In this document: piece after piece, positions 1 through 13,133 of the stretch
Layout: every line of letters begins with the position of its first letter
How positions within the stretch are numbered: the first letter of the stretch is position 1
NCBI GenBank assembly: GCA_022578605.1
Contig: MU394084.1
Location: forward strand, 348,668 to 412,667
Direction: 5' to 3'
Source: Camillea tinctor
Lineage: Eukaryota; Ascomycota; Sordariomycetes; Xylariales; Xylariaceae
Length of the DNA stretch: 64,000 nt
Notes under the pieces: generated by a model
What the model was told of the DNA's origin: nothing
Databases searched by the model: none
Seen by the model: the letters and a program-made list of their open reading frames with translations, nothing else
Made by a program: the position numbers and the translations under genes

Positions 1-323
1 TCAAGGCGTTGAGATGCTCCAGGTAGAAAACAAGGATAGAAGGAAGAGGGTATGATGCTGAATTCCAATGTCTATATACCGAGCCAGAAAAGATGATTCG
101 TCGTGTGCCGTGTTCAAGCCAGCAGGATTCTCCGTGCCATTCCCGTGAGACGCCATAAATCAGAGAAAAAGAAATTGTCATATCAACTTTTGAACGTCTG
201 CTGCCAAAACCTTGAGTGTAATATCCACAGGAGCGCGTGGTTTTTACTTCTCCACCGCCAAGTATGTGTATGGGACCCACCAACTGACACGAATAGGCAG
301 TGCGGAACATATACGCTGATTCG
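1..323. other. Downstream flank of the ceramide synthase gene
   Basis: No gene is supported here. The stretch follows the stop codon of the minus-strand ceramide synthase and probably carries its 3' untranslated region. Open frames crossing it on the plus strand are antisense shadows of that gene's acidic last exon. Confidence 0.5.
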
Positions 324-2293
324 TCAATCAACTTGTTTCTCGCATCCGATGCGACCGAGCAATTCCTTACGGTCGCTGTGGCCGGGCAGACTGACGCCAG
401 AAGAAGACGCAGCTCGCTTCACGCCTGTTCGACGTTCCCATCCTTTGAGATCGATGGACTCGACACCAACTTCTTCCTCGAGGGGCTGTGCCTCTTCATA
501 CTCAAACTCCTCTTCCTCCTCTCCCTCATCATCGCTCCGGACGTCGTCAGCCCCGGTGCCCTTAAGCACTCGAATAGCCACCTTAATGATCATGAAGAAC
601 CAGAATATAGTAATAACCTGGAGGCTAAGGAGGCAGTATAGGAACCCCCAGATGACAGATTCGGAGAAGCAGAGCGCACCCTCAGGGTTGGTAAACGGCT
701 CCAAATAATGACCCCACCCTTCAGGAATGGGGAATGGACCGGTGAGGTTGGCGTTGGAACCATGGAAACAGCCAATGGGCATTATCCGAGGTGCGTCTTT
801 CCATATACTGTAGCAGGTCATGAGGTAGAACACATGGCGGGCCAGGAACCACGAAATCATGAACACAACGAAGGTAGCATCGCAAAGCGTCGTGTATCCC
901 ACATATTTTAGACATTTGGCCAGCTGGTAAAAAGTTAGCTATTAGTATATATATATATCTATACGTGTATAAGGGGGGCTGCATCTACAGGGGCTAGTCA
1001 GCTTACTGGGAGGAATAGGTCAACGACATCCATGAGCACCAAAATTAAGTGACCAACACGGATATGGTGGTAGCAATAAGAGGCGGAAATCAGGCTGATG
1101 GTGATGAAATGATGGCTCAGCATCTGCCAGTGGTCTTTCCGGCGCTCTTCAATGTTGATAACAAGAACTTGCTGTAACCAGAAGGCCCACTGAGCCAGCA
1201 GGTATGCCTTCATAGGGCCGTCCAATTCTCTGTTAGGCCAGTCTGTCCAGAGCTCTTGCAGGTTCAGGTAGTACGGCGATTTACAGTACATATACTACAT
1301 ATAATGGTTAGGCTCGCATCTAGAGCAATAAAGGTGTATTTGGGGGAAGGGGGAAAGTGAACATACCAGACCAGCAGACCAGAACACAACATAGTAGATC
1401 AGCAACCAAGCTTGCTCGGAAAATCGAGTAATCTCCTTCCTCTTCGATATCCCCCAGTGCCTAGCTAGAGGGGCCAGGAGATGCTCCATGAAACCAGCAC
1501 GGAGCCCGGTGAAGAGAATAACGCAGAAAGATATGAAGTAGGAATCATCTCGGCCAATCGCATAAGCACCCGACGTGGGATTGTAGTAGGAAAGGGTGAA
1601 AAACTTGGGGGTATGCTGGCGCGCCTTGGGGATGAAGGTGTGGGCGAGAAAGATCAAGGCAATGAGGTTGAAGGAAAAACCTAAGGGGACGCAGGCGAAT
1701 TTAGCATGATTCCTCAAAGCCCCCCTCAAAAAGGGGAATTCTAAGCTGACAGGGGAAAGTAGTTCTGTTCGATGCTGACGCTGCAGCTTGCAGATGCAGT
1801 GGAACACGCCGCTTCGTCATGGTGGTTGACAGCATAAGAGCTGTCCCTCAAAAACATAAAAATAAAATAAAATAAAAATAAAAATAAAAAACCGGGTTGG
1901 GGTTGGAGTTGAAGCCATAGTTCCAGTCTAGTTCTATAGTTGGCACATACCGGTCTGATTCTCGAGAAACCAACGGGCCAGGTTCTTCATAGGCCCGTCA
2001 CCTTTCCGCTTAACTCTCCGAATCAAAACTTTGTTGTTGCTGGTCTGCATATACAGGGGACCGTTCATCGAATTTCGCGATTGCACCGAGGGTCTAGTGT
2101 AATAGGTGGAATGGGCGGTTGGACTCGTGGGAGTCTTGAGTCTCTCGATCCTAGGTTCCATAACGAGGGTGGTTCCAGTTATCTGGGGAGTAGGAGCTGC
2201 ATCATCTAGGGTATTCAAACCGGTATTCGTACTGGCGTTGCTAGGGGTATTGGTGTTGATATTGGTATCGACCTCGGTTATAGGTTCAGCCAT
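324..2293 (-). CDS. LAG1: Lag1-family ceramide synthase (sphingosine N-acyltransferase)
   Basis: This is a TLC-domain ceramide synthase of the ER membrane, which joins a fatty acyl-CoA to a sphingoid base. Exons in transcript order are 2293-1951, 1680-1367, 1294-1007 and 923-324, giving 514 residues. All junctions are in frame; the first rebuilds ENQTGFSFNLIALIF and the last gives DLFLPLAKCLKYVGYTTLC. The Lag1 motif lies in exon 3, with the paired histidines of MLSHHF at about 280-281 and the aspartates of LMDVVDLF at about 308 and 311; these are the expected catalytic residues. Several hydrophobic segments follow from residue 115. The N-terminal ~110 residues are Asn/Thr-rich and probably cytosolic, and the tail after about 400 is strongly acidic. 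The ATG at 2293 was preferred to one 81 bases upstream because it gives the usual N-terminus. Pezizomycotina usually carry two ceramide synthases (LagA/BarA types), and I cannot tell which this is. Confidence 0.93.
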
Positions 2294-5200
2294 GGTTTGG
2301 TTCAATCTTTGGCGGGGTGCATCAACGGGATAACGAGAAAGAAAAACACTTCTAGAGAGGCGTATAGAGGCCAATTGAGTTAGTCAAGGTCAACACAGCT
2401 GGTTGCCAGGTAGGTATTCCCTCTAATGGTCCGGGGTTGGGCAGTACGGTTGTGGGCGCAGACTTGGTGAAGCTCTTAAGTTCAGCGATACACGGTAACG
2501 AATGTTTTTTTTTGTGACCCAACGGCCTCTGCTGTGAACAAGATAGAAATTTTGAATAACGCAGCAGAAGAACTCCGTGATTAAGAAAGACACAGAGAGG
2601 AGGAGAGAAGCAAAAAAAGAATGTCTCTTATAAAGGGCCCCGAAGGGAGTAGGAGAAGTAGGAAGAAGAAGAGGAGGAGGAGAATAACATGTGTAGTTAG
2701 TAGGACATAGGATTGGTTCTACCTTAGGTTAAATCTGGAAAGGAAAGCGGTTTTTGAAGGTGTTGTTGAATCGAGAGGGTGGACCCGCGACCTTTTACAG
2801 TCTTTTTTCTTATTCAATTCCTTGATAGGCGATTGGGAAAGACTCACTTATACAAGGGCGGTCAAAGCGGTGTATGGGGCAATGCGAAAAGTAGATAAAT
2901 AAATAAAAAATAAAATAAATATAGGTATTATAAAATATATCAGAGAGAAGAAAAAAAAAGGAGGGGGTGGTGTTTAAAAGGGGAGGGGGGAAAAGAGGAT
3001 GTTACCTAACCTAATGATAGGTAATTCAGGTGTTGTAGTAGTAGTTGTAGTTCCAAGTCGTAGCTTAGTACCAGCATTACCTAGTAGTTAGATAATAAGG
3101 TAGGTTACACTAATAACGCTATAGTACTGGTAGGTAGAATATAAATGGTGTGGTGTAAAAACGTGTCAACTAAGGTGGTGTAACTAGAGGGTGCACTGCA
3201 TACCCAGGTACAGTACATACCCAACCGCCTAACCTTCCCTGTAGGGCCATGGAAGAGAGAATGAGAAGACCCCTATTTCCAATGAAGAGCAAGGACTACC
3301 TTACTCCATTTAGCGGGAAGCCACCTATCAAGAAAGACATTTTAGCTAAGAAACCTACCTAAAGTACCTGAGCCATCCTAGCCATCTCGATCGATGCCTG
3401 ACCTTTACCTTTCCAACCAGAGTTCATAGTTTTCAGCAAGTAAGATCCATAGAAGGGAAAACAAAAGCCAAAAAGGGAAAAGAAGAAGAAGAAAAGGAAG
3501 ATAAACCACACTTAACCCGCCAATTAAAATAAAAATAAAAATAAGTGCATTGACTTTATTCACCAGAATTATCTCTATAATTCCAATATATGTACAACTA
3601 CAAGTTCGATCTAAAGCTCTCTCATCAAGCTACGTGTTCTATCAATACATATACACTACATATACACTATAGTAGATACATAACTGAACTTACTTGTTAC
3701 CCATTGCGTCAACAGCAATATACTAACATCAATATATTGCTCTATATGGTTAGAAGTTATAATAAGTACTACTATATGACGTCCCAGCCTACTTTAAAAA
3801 AAAGTAGAACATTCTCTTCCCGCCATCTAACTAACACCTTAGGTATGCAACTTATTAACCACACATTAAACATGTCATATGTGTTTTAAATATGCAATAG
3901 ACATACAACATCGGATGCATAAACTTGTCTCTCCCCTAAATACCTACAAGCTCATACTACCTCGCTACCATATCGTAATGATGTATAAAACAAAAACAAA
4001 AAATAGATATCCACCTCCCCCTCTTCTTCCCCCCTTCTTCTATTCTCCCCTCCTCCTCCCCACCCCTCCTTGTTTAAGATCACATTGGAACCCAGCAATC
4101 GTCTAACTGAGTTTGAGCATGATATCAGGTTCCGTTTCATCACAAGAGCTCCCCCATTAGCTAACGATTTCCTATGTCAGCTGTTCTTCCCCCCCCGCCT
4201 CCTTGAGCTGCCAAGCGCCTACCCAAAACGGCCGAGAGCCCGCAGTGGTTGGCAAGTCTTAGGCTAGATCTTGGACCAATGAGACAAGTGGCAGAGGAAG
4301 CTCTCGTTGCATCTCTCGTGGAGAACAGTTTGGCGGACTCCGTCTTGCCGAGCAAAGTAGTGGCTTTGCGAATACAGCAAATACTTACACTACACTGCGT
4401 TGGCTTGATGGGATGGGATGTATGTATTGTACATATGTAGGTAACCTAGGCAGGTAGGTATATGTTTACACTAGTTTGCGTCCTCCGGCCTTAGCAAATG
4501 AGCCTTCGTAGATCTCCCACAACCTCGCATTATCGTTTCTGTCTGGCAAGAACTGGCTTGGGGAGAGGTCTGGGGCCGTAGATCTCAATTCGGACATGGG
4601 GGTGGTTCTGATTCTGGCATCTGGGTAAGGATTTGGTTTTCTTTGGTTGTGCTTCCGGGAACGAAAATGCAAGCAAGCCTGATAGATCGGCATCTATTAA
4701 CTAAAGGAGCTTAGGGCTGGTTTAGGGGCTCAAACAACAAAAAAACGAAGGTTCACGATATAGACCATACCTACCTAGTTACACTACATACATTAATACG
4801 CTACATACCTAGGTAAACACTATGTATCCATATGATTCTTACGTATCATGAGCTGAGCATTATTATAAGTTACCTGAAGCAGGTAACCTAGTGCCAAACT
4901 AATGCAAGTTGGACGGGAACTACAGAGTTGCAAACATCAATCAATATGTCGGATTCCTCGGTTCCAAATGCCTTAACTAAACACATCCTCAAGAGCAGGT
5001 TTACCATATAGGAGATACTATCAAGCTTACACACATCAACTTACTTTAGTCCTACCTAGGTAAAGAGTATGTATATCAATAACCTTTACCTTTACCTAGG
5101 TTAAGTATTAAGTAGCTTGTACCCGGTGCACGGTATACATTCCAGCATTACACTAATAAGTAACACGGACAGGCCAAGCTGACAGTCCAAGGTAACTTAA

Positions 5201-5811
5201 CCATCGTAGCACAGTACGTACGATACCTCATAGCATTGATCCTACACTTAGAAGGTTCCTTCCATCCACTGGCTGATAGGTAGAGTGTAGATACCTATCA
5301 GCCTATCAAAGGTTATATGGTATATCCTGGAACCTTCTCAACTTAATAAGCCAATAAGCTCAACGGGGTGCAAATGCAACCAATTAAAGAGCTATGGCCT
5401 TTACAAAAAGCACGTGGCGCGAACCAATTTGGAACCTTAAAGTTATGGAAGCCTGGACCTGGGGGGCGATCTGACGCCACTGTGAATGTACATAGTTACC
5501 AAACCAAACTAGCACAGCCTCTTCCCAACTCTCTCTCTCTCTCTTACATTCTCTTCCATTCCCTTTCTTCAACAAACCCCGCGCTTCGTTCATTTTTTAT
5601 TTTTCGTTTTCGGGCTGTTCCCTTCGAATGAACTTCAACTTCATCGCCAAAAACCTAGTTAACCTAGTAGGGAAATAATCATCATCCATCGCATTCCGTA
5701 TTCCACAGTCCGCATTCCCGCAATCCGCGAAGCCGTGAATAAAACGAAAGCGCATAATATAATATAATACAATACAAAAACCACAACCAACTAAGCGCTT
5801 GATACCATACC
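2294..5811. other. Divergent intergenic region between ceramide synthase and TMBIM gene
   Basis: No gene is recognised in this 3.5 kb. It holds the promoters of two divergent genes. A purine-rich tract at about 2580-2690 is a pyrimidine tract on the coding strand of the ceramide synthase. An A/T-rich patch lies at 2890-2945. Three ACCTAGGT palindromes lie at 4807, 5054 and 5094, and a CT repeat at 5529-5544 precedes the TMBIM gene. Short open frames here look like chance. Confidence 0.6.
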
Positions 5812-6735
5812 ATGGCCGCCAACACCAAGTATGCGCCCGCGCCCACCCAGGACCCCGACGAGGGCACCTGGTCGCAGCCGCCGCCCTCATACCAAGCCGA
5901 AGCGACGTCCTCCTCCTCCCCGGACCTGTTCGGCGCCGCCCCGCGCAGCAGCGAGGACAACATCCCCGACGACTTCAAGTTCGGCGGGTCCGTCGCCGAG
6001 GCCACCGTCGACATCCGCAACCAGTTCATCCGCAAGGTCTATACCATCCTGACTGCTCAGCTGCTCGTCACCGCCGTCGTCAGCGGCCTCAGCTTCTGGT
6101 CGACCGGCTATAGGCAATGGGTTCAGGGTCACCCGCTCATGGTTTGGGTCTCGGTACGTTTAGGATCATCCCCTCCCTTCTTCTCCTCTACTCCCTACTC
6201 TCTTCTTCTTTTTGCTAACGACTGTGTCTCTTTCTCATATCAGGTCTTCGGTTCCATGGCCTTTATGCTTTTGACCTACTGGAAGCGCAAGTCGTACCCG
6301 ACGAACCTGCTCTTCCTCTCTATATTCACCCTGTTCGAAGCGCATGCCATCTCGGTCATCGTGTCCTTCTACAAGACGCAAGTCGTGCTCAACGCCGTCA
6401 TCCTCACCGGCGGCATCTTCATCTTCCTGACCGCCTTCGCCTGCCAGACCAAGTACGACTTCACCTCCTGGATGCCCTACCTGTTCGGCGCCCTCTGGGG
6501 CCTGCTCCTGTTTGGCTTCATGGCCGCTTTCCTCCCTTACAGCAGCACCGCCGAGCTCGTCTACGGCGGCCTCGCCGCCCTTATCTTCTCCGGCTACATC
6601 CTCGTCGACACCCAGCTCGTCCTCCGCAAGCACCACGTCGAGGAGGAGATCGCCGCTGCCATCAGCCTCTACCTTGACATCATCAACCTGTTCCTCGCCA
6701 TACTGCGCATCCTCAACAGCCAGAGCAACAACTAA
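5812..6735 (+). CDS. BXI1: BAX inhibitor-1/TMBIM family membrane protein (LFG4-like)
   Basis: This is a six- or seven-helix transmembrane protein of the BAX inhibitor/TMBIM family, thought to act as a pH-gated calcium leak in the ER, Golgi or vacuole membrane; the yeast relative is Bxi1/Ybh3. Exons are 5812-6153 and 6244-6735, giving 277 residues. The N-terminal ~60 residues are Pro/Ser-rich with PPPSYQ. The family signature IRKVYTILTAQL is at about 73-84. The paired aspartates of the calcium/pH sensor are visible at about 236 (YILVDTQ) and 259 (LYLDIINLF). The start is in a good context (ACCATGG). The intron has donor GTACGT, a GCTAACG branch site and acceptor CAG. It is exactly 90 bases with no stop, so an unspliced reading would add 30 residues; without the intron the helices join as VWVSVFGSMAFM, as in relatives. 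Confidence 0.93.
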   Translation: MAANTKYAPAPTQDPDEGTWSQPPPSYQAEATSSSSPDLFGAAPRSSEDNIPDDFKFGGSVAEATVDIRNQFIRKVYTILTAQLLVTAVVSGLSFWSTGYRQWVQGHPLMVWVSVRLGSSPPFFSSTPYSLLLFANDCVSFSYQVFGSMAFMLLTYWKRKSYPTNLLFLSIFTLFEAHAISVIVSFYKTQVVLNAVILTGGIFIFLTAFACQTKYDFTSWMPYLFGALWGLLLFGFMAAFLPYSSTAELVYGGLAALIFSGYILVDTQLVLRKHHVEEEIAAAISLYLDIINLFLAILRILNSQSNN

Positions 6736-8735
6736 AGGGCTCTGCATGTCGTTGATGGGATTTCGAAGGGGGGCGGAATGGGCAGGTATGGAAGGATGAG
6801 GCGTATGCAAAGGCGGGAAAACGGGACGTCAATGTGTAGGAAGTAAGGAAGGATGGGAGGAGGAGTATGGGTTTTTGCAATTATTACCCTGGGACTGTTT
6901 TTTTTTGTTGGATGGGACGGGATTGTTTTAAACCAAGAGAAAAACAGAACAAATCATTCATTTGTAATTTAAAGGTAGTTAAGGAGAGATTGTTATTTTC
7001 CCTCCCTTACACTACTTTTCCTTACCCTTTTCTTCTTCTCTCTCGTTGTTGATTTAAGATATTGGGATTAGGATAGGATTTTTAAGGGAAGGGGGGTTCA
7101 TCAAACCCACTGCGTAGGCTAGGTGAATCCGAGAAATACTTGGATCGCGGGAATAGTTAGGAATGGGCAAGAGAAGACAGATTAAGAAGGAAAGGAAAAA
7201 GAATTTCACTCCATTATACGAAAAGGACCTTCAAAGTGTGGTCTTTTTTCTTTTCTCCTATTTACTGGAACATGTGTTTCTTTCCTATGTTTGCACATTG
7301 AGATGATCATCTGCTCTTCACTAAACTGCTCGACTTAATGTCTCCTCCCTGCCCTCCTTCTAAATACTAGGCAATGTAGTAAGGTTCCAAGGGCAAGTAA
7401 AGCTAGGCAGAGAGGTTTGAATCGATTCGTTGAAGACAGCGGAGGAACGACTGAAATACATACATACAGTACGGGGTACGACTCGTACGTATTGCCATTA
7501 CAAAGGGAGTAAAAAGTAGATTACGCGGAGACGAGAGAGAAATACTATCAAGGCCCTGCGTACTTAGAACTTGCTCTCTCGCGCTTTATGAATAGCGACA
7601 CGAATCAATACGTGGAAAGAAAAACAGACGTATAACATAGACTCTTATCACCACATACCGACTTATGTCCCGCGAGAAGTCTCCCCTTCCATCCTATCCC
7701 CAGGCCTGTCACGTAGTCATACGCTACACCCTCTCCTCGCCTCTCTTTTCTTTTCTTCCACACCTCCCATCCTATCCTATCCTACCCAACCCCAGCTAAA
7801 TCATAGCAAAAAATCCACCAAATCCCCTTCCCTTTGCCATTTGAAACCACCCCAATTCACCCATACAACACGCCCATGCCAAAACAGGAGCACTGCCTTA
7901 TTCTCTTCCACTGTATGAGAAGAAGAAAACAAGAAGGGTCTTAGAAGAAGACATGGATAGGTGGATGCTTAAGATAAGAAAAACATCAACCCCCCCCCCC
8001 TTCCTCACCAACTAGTTAAGCATCCATAATCAATTTCACAACTCTGCATTCAAACCAAAGCCAAAGTCTACTTTGCACAAAATTTCATCTAGGATATCAA
8101 AAAAAAGGAGTCTTTTGTATTCTGATATCTGCATTAGAAGGGACACTAGTACTAGGAGAAGAAAGGGCGTGGAAGATGTAGTAGTGTAGTAGTAGTTGTA
8201 GTAGTAGTAGAAAAAACCGACTACATAAGTAACAAGAGGTAGGTGTGAGACGGGGTAATAAAAAAAGAGACATTAACTCTCTCTAGCAAAGATATAACAG
8301 ACAGACAGCAGGCGGGTAGGGCGGTCAACTCTCCCTATCCCACCATTAATTCTCATCATAATATGATGCCATGTTGACGTGTGGGCTCATATGAAAAAAA
8401 AAAGCGGGAAGCCAAGTAATTTTTTTTTCTGTGCTTTGTTCCTCCATTTTTCGCAGTTCATCGATTTATCATGCTTCTTTTTCCGGGGGATATCAACCTC
8501 TCTGCCTGGTTCTTATTCCTGACAAATCCACCAAACCTTCTACTATTCACGCATCGAATAAGCCCATTAAGCTGTATTGATTTTTTTAATCGTATAACGT
8601 GTCATATCGGATGGGCGCGTTCTGAGGATTTGAGGATATCAAACACCCAACGCCCCCGATTCGTATGTTTTGTTGTCTGGCCACCGATACACCAGAAAAG
8701 GAAGTAGAAGCAGAAAGAGGATAAAGTCGGTATGC
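6736..8735. other. Convergent intergenic region
   Basis: This is the space between the 3' ends of the TMBIM gene and the septin gene. I see no gene. It contains poly-pyrimidine and poly-purine runs (for example around 7000-7045 and 7720-7790), a run of ten C at about 7991-8000 and a GTA repeat near 8180-8210. Confidence 0.55.
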
Positions 8736-10533
8736 TTAGTTGCCATCGTGTTCGCCGTTGGCCTCGGGGGCTGCGGCACTGGTGCCGGCAGCAGCAGCAG
8801 CAGCTTCTCGTTGCATTCTTGCCTCGATCTCGCGGAGCTGGGACTCGCGGGCCAGGAGCTCCTGTCTCTTCTCGTTGATCTCGCGCTGGACCTTGACTTC
8901 GATCTCGCGGAGCTTCTCCTCCTCTCGGCGGAGCTGCTCCTCCTTTAGGCGGACAGACTGAGAAGCCAAATCCTCAGGGTTCATGGAAGAATCACTAAAT
9001 AAAATTAGTCTATGGGCACAAAAAAATAAGGGTAAGGGAAATAAAGGGAACGCATACACTCCAGCACCGCCCTCGACACTCTTGCTAAGCTTCTCGGTAC
9101 GGTAGTTCTCGTAAAGGAAGTCGTGGGTGATCTCCTTCAGGTCGGCAAGATGGCTGTGAAGCAGGGCTGATCGGATAGCCAAAAAATCGGAGTGGCGAGG
9201 GTTGTCAACCTCAACAACACCCCAGGGGTACTGTCGGGCACGCACTTTACGGCCACCAATCTCAATGACGTCCTCGGAACCAACAATAGCGAAGGGCATA
9301 AGACCTCTAAGCTCGGCGTTCTCTTCAACCGTGTCCTCATCATCCTCCTCGATATCGTAGGGGAAGTTGTAGACAGGGATGCGGTAGTGCTCAATATCCT
9401 CCATGACAAGCTTCTTGGACTCAGCCAACTCGGCGGGGGTAAGCGAATCGGCACGGCCAATAACGGGGATAACGTTGACACGGGGGGCAAGACGCTTCAT
9501 CAGCTCAATGTCGAGTTCTCGGAGACTGTGTAAGGTCATGGTAAGTGACAGGTGCCTATACAATGGGAAAGGGGGTTTCAACGAACCCATGACCAGTAGG
9601 GGTAATAAAGTACAGCATGGCGTGCACACGGTTGTCCCTGAATCTGGGGTTACGCTTGATACGCGACTCCTCGGCCAAGATGTCGTCATATTGTCTCTCG
9701 AGATAACCAACGATCTCTGAGAAGCTATATGGGGTTGTCAGGTTAGCATCTAGCAAGTAGGTTCGCATTCAGGGTTCTTTTCGTTCATCTTTACCTTGCT
9801 TCGTTGTCAATTTGGTCGCCAAAGCCCGGGGTGTCGACAATGGTCAAGGAGATACGAGTGCCCTCCTCGTCCAGCTCGAGCTCTAGTGGGGTGGATATCA
9901 GCTAAGGCCAACTAGCATGACTCGAGTTGGTGGTCAACATACCGACGGTGATGGGCTTGATCTTGACACCATCCTCGAGATGGGCGACATCCGCATCCTC
10001 GGAGTCCTTGTGGGTCAGCACACCCTTGCTGCAGAGCGTGTTCACGAAGGTGGTTCTTCCTGAAGAGTGGGAAGTAATGTCATTAGCATCATGGTTGAAG
10101 ATCCAGATAGGGGGAGGGGATAGGATATGCCGTATACACTTTACACGTCATGGTCGTCGTTGTCATGGTGTGGCACAACAACGCGTCAGGAGAGAGACGG
10201 TGTAAAGGGGCCAAGGAGTAGGAATTGGAATTGCAATAAAATGAGTATAGGTACGTACCTGTTCCCGAGGCACCGCAGACCATCAAGCAGAACTGGATTC
10301 CCTTCTTCACATTCTTCTTCCGGCGGATCATCTTCTGGGAACGCATGGCGAACGGATTAGCTGAGGCAAGACAAGGCAAACAGAGAGAGGTAGGTGTGCG
10401 GGCTGGTGGATTAGGATGGATTGTTTGTTGACGATGTTTATGAGCAACGGGCGAAGAAGAAAAAAAAGAAGCCGAAGCAGGAAATTAGAGGCCCATTAGA
10501 ATAGGGGAATAGACTTACGGCTGGGGACGACAT
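8736..10533 (-). CDS. CDC11: Septin, Cdc11/AspA type
   Basis: This is a filament-forming GTP-binding-fold septin that organises septa, branches and the cell cortex. Exons are 10533-10519, 10334-10259, 10059-9943, 9882-9795, 9724-9587, 9525-9058 and 8994-8736, giving 386 residues. The order is: a five-residue first exon (MSSPA), a basic lipid-binding stretch RRKKNVKKG at 9-17, G1 loop GASGTGRT at 26-33, switch DTPGFGD, the septin block IPVIGRADSLTP, and a C-terminal coiled coil (repeated LREIE/LRREEEKL heptads) ending in an Ala-rich tail. The Arg in place of Lys in the G1 loop is typical of Cdc11-class septins, which are weak or non-GTPases; together with the short N-terminus this separates it from Cdc3, Cdc10 and Cdc12. 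A pyrimidine tract on the coding strand lies about 210-270 bases upstream of the start. Confidence 0.93.
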
Positions 10534-13133
10534 ATTAGGCTAAGACTTGGGGGTGCAATTGTCCGTAAAATGGAAATGGAGGTGTGAGGTGAAGGTCGAT
10601 CAGAAGGATGGAGGTAGTAATCCGGGTGTTGAGGTGGTAGACAAGACCTTGATTGAGAGAATTGCGCACTCCGCAGATAGAAAATGGTTCGCAAATGCAA
10701 ATGGGGGTATCTCAAAATGGAGGTTTGCGGAAATGGGGATTGCGGTGGTATTGGAGAAAGAAAGAAAAGAAGAAAAAAAAAAGAGTTGGTGAAGAAAGAA
10801 GACCAGGAAGATTTGGAAAGGTTTAACCTAGTTGACGGTGAGTGGTGTGTGTGGTGTGTGTGTGTGTGTGTGGTAGGTAGCAATTTCAGAACAAGCAGTG
10901 TACAAAAGTAATGTTGCTTTGGTTTCATTTGGTTGGGTTTAGGTACCTGACTGGGGGAGGATAGGTTGTAAAGTTTAGGTTAGGTTAGGTATGTAGTACA
11001 TACATAGGTAATGTATGTATGTGTGTAGTGAAGGTAGGTACCATGTAGACCATGTAGTTGTAGACCATCTAGTAAAAGTTGAACAGGGGTTCCCTAGGTA
11101 GTAAGAGAAGAAAAAAAAAGGGACACAATACACTAACCTAAGGGAACGAAAGCAACTGCCCACTCATATTCTTCTAATGTATTTTAGGGGGGAAGCACGG
11201 ATCACGTTGGAACCTCCGCAAAACTTCAGGGGCGAGCAAGGTTATGAAGTACAAACATTGCAATTGATGATTGACCAGTCACAGCTCATCTTGCTGTTGT
11301 AGTTTCCCCGTAGTCTAAATTAGACAAGAGTTAAATCTACGAGAGAAACGAGATGCGCATTAGATACCTACCTAACCTAGGTTACATAGGTACTAGAAGA
11401 TGTTCTCGAAGCGGTAAAGGCTATATGGAAGATCATTACCATTACCTTACCTTTTAATATTCTGTCTTCTATCCTGCCTTTTCAGTTCTTATATGCCAGA
11501 CCTATCAATCTTCCAAATCAAACTAGCCATCTCGGAAAAAAAAAGCAATTGTAATTACTTATGTACTATACACAACAACACCAGCTCCTGACTTTATAAC
11601 GTTCCCAAAAGGTAGGTAGTCACAATATAGATATTACATGTACTTACATTAGGTAGTTGGCACATGCACATGCATACCCAAGTATTGGAGGTGCCCAGCT
11701 TACTCCATTAATACATTCCGAGTTTATTAATACAGCTCTGATAGAAACCAAAGTTGGAACTATACTTTAGTCATAACTGTTAGCTCTTCAGGTTTTTTAG
11801 GTTTTTTTTTTAAACTTTTGTTTTATGGATTTTTATTTATATCTTTTCCCTTCTCCTGCGTACCTAGTATGTAATTACATAGGAACTTAGTACTGCCACA
11901 GAACAAGTTACGTGCATATCGCTAAAAGGTAGATAGCAAGGTAAAATCCAAGGCGGGGGAAACATACCTAGCTACGAAAGGTTATCTAACTTAGGTAAGG
12001 TACTTGACATTAAAGGTATATTGCATACCACTTAAGCCTCGTGTTGTACTTCTCTCCTTAGTCACTAAGATATTCTTTCGTGGTCCGTGCATTTATTCTC
12101 TCAGGTTAGCCAAGCAGAACTCAGCCAGGCCTCACAATGAGTGGTCATTCATTGAATTTAAAGGTCTCACGTGTTAGTACGTGTGTGTCTGTAGTGAGCG
12201 CAGTGTAGTAGATATGTACATACATAGCTTACAACTATACCTTATCTCTATATGTTCGGGCTACACATTTACTACACCATACATTGGAATACAATACAAT
12301 ACAATACCTACATCCCGTTTTAATACTTACTAAGGTTTTGTATCAAGGCAAAAAAAAGACATAATAATACGGCTGCACGGTACATCGGGACCTCAGCAAA
12401 CGTTAACGGATAATATCCATCCCTTTCTACTATTTATTTATTTATTCTTATTCTGAATTGTTGTCGTCGTCATCATCACCATCATTCAACCCACCATTTC
12501 TATATATACCTACTTTACCTATCTACCTAATCACCAACGCTTCCTCCCGCCGGTTTAGCAACCCTGGTTCCTAGCAAACTGGGTAGACATCCTAGCACTC
12601 ATTTCCGAGTACGTATCGTATTGTATCGTACATATACACACTCACTATATACACTACGTACATACCATACACACACACATACCTGACATACTTAACCTGC
12701 ATACAATCAAATCTGTCGCCTGCTCACTCACATACTACACAATCTTGAACAAGAAACTCACCCCAAAGACATTTCTGTGCAAATGGTTTACACACAAAAA
12801 CCACAACAACAGAAATGACCTAGGACGATAAATAAAACCGCATGAGCCGTGTGTGGTTCCCCTTTGGCCCTTGGATGTGCTCAGGATCTGTCGCCTATCC
12901 ATTTGGTCGCCTGCTGCTGGTCTGAGTATTCCCTGTTGTCACCAAGACACATCCTGTGCACGCCACTCGAAACAAGCATATATACTCTCTCTCATACTCT
13001 CTCCTCTTTGCTTCACTTCGTCCAACCTAGACATATATACATATTATAGGTAAATTTGGAGCAAGGCGAAAGACAGAGAGAAAAAGAGAAACCCAGAGAC
13101 AGAGCGAGGGAGAGGGAAATAAGCATCTCAACC
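10534..13133. other. Divergent intergenic region between septin and PROPPIN genes
   Basis: This 2.6 kb is without a supported gene. It holds a TG repeat at about 10854-10872, an ACCTAGGT palindrome at 11375 and many short TAGGTA/TACCTA elements. A purine-rich leader (13065-13120) runs up to the PROPPIN start codon. Confidence 0.55.

Noticed and set aside
6235..6810. Minus-strand open frame opposite the TMBIM gene
   Set aside because: This is a shadow of strong third-position G/C bias in the real gene; an Asp/Glu/Gly-rich translation with no family.
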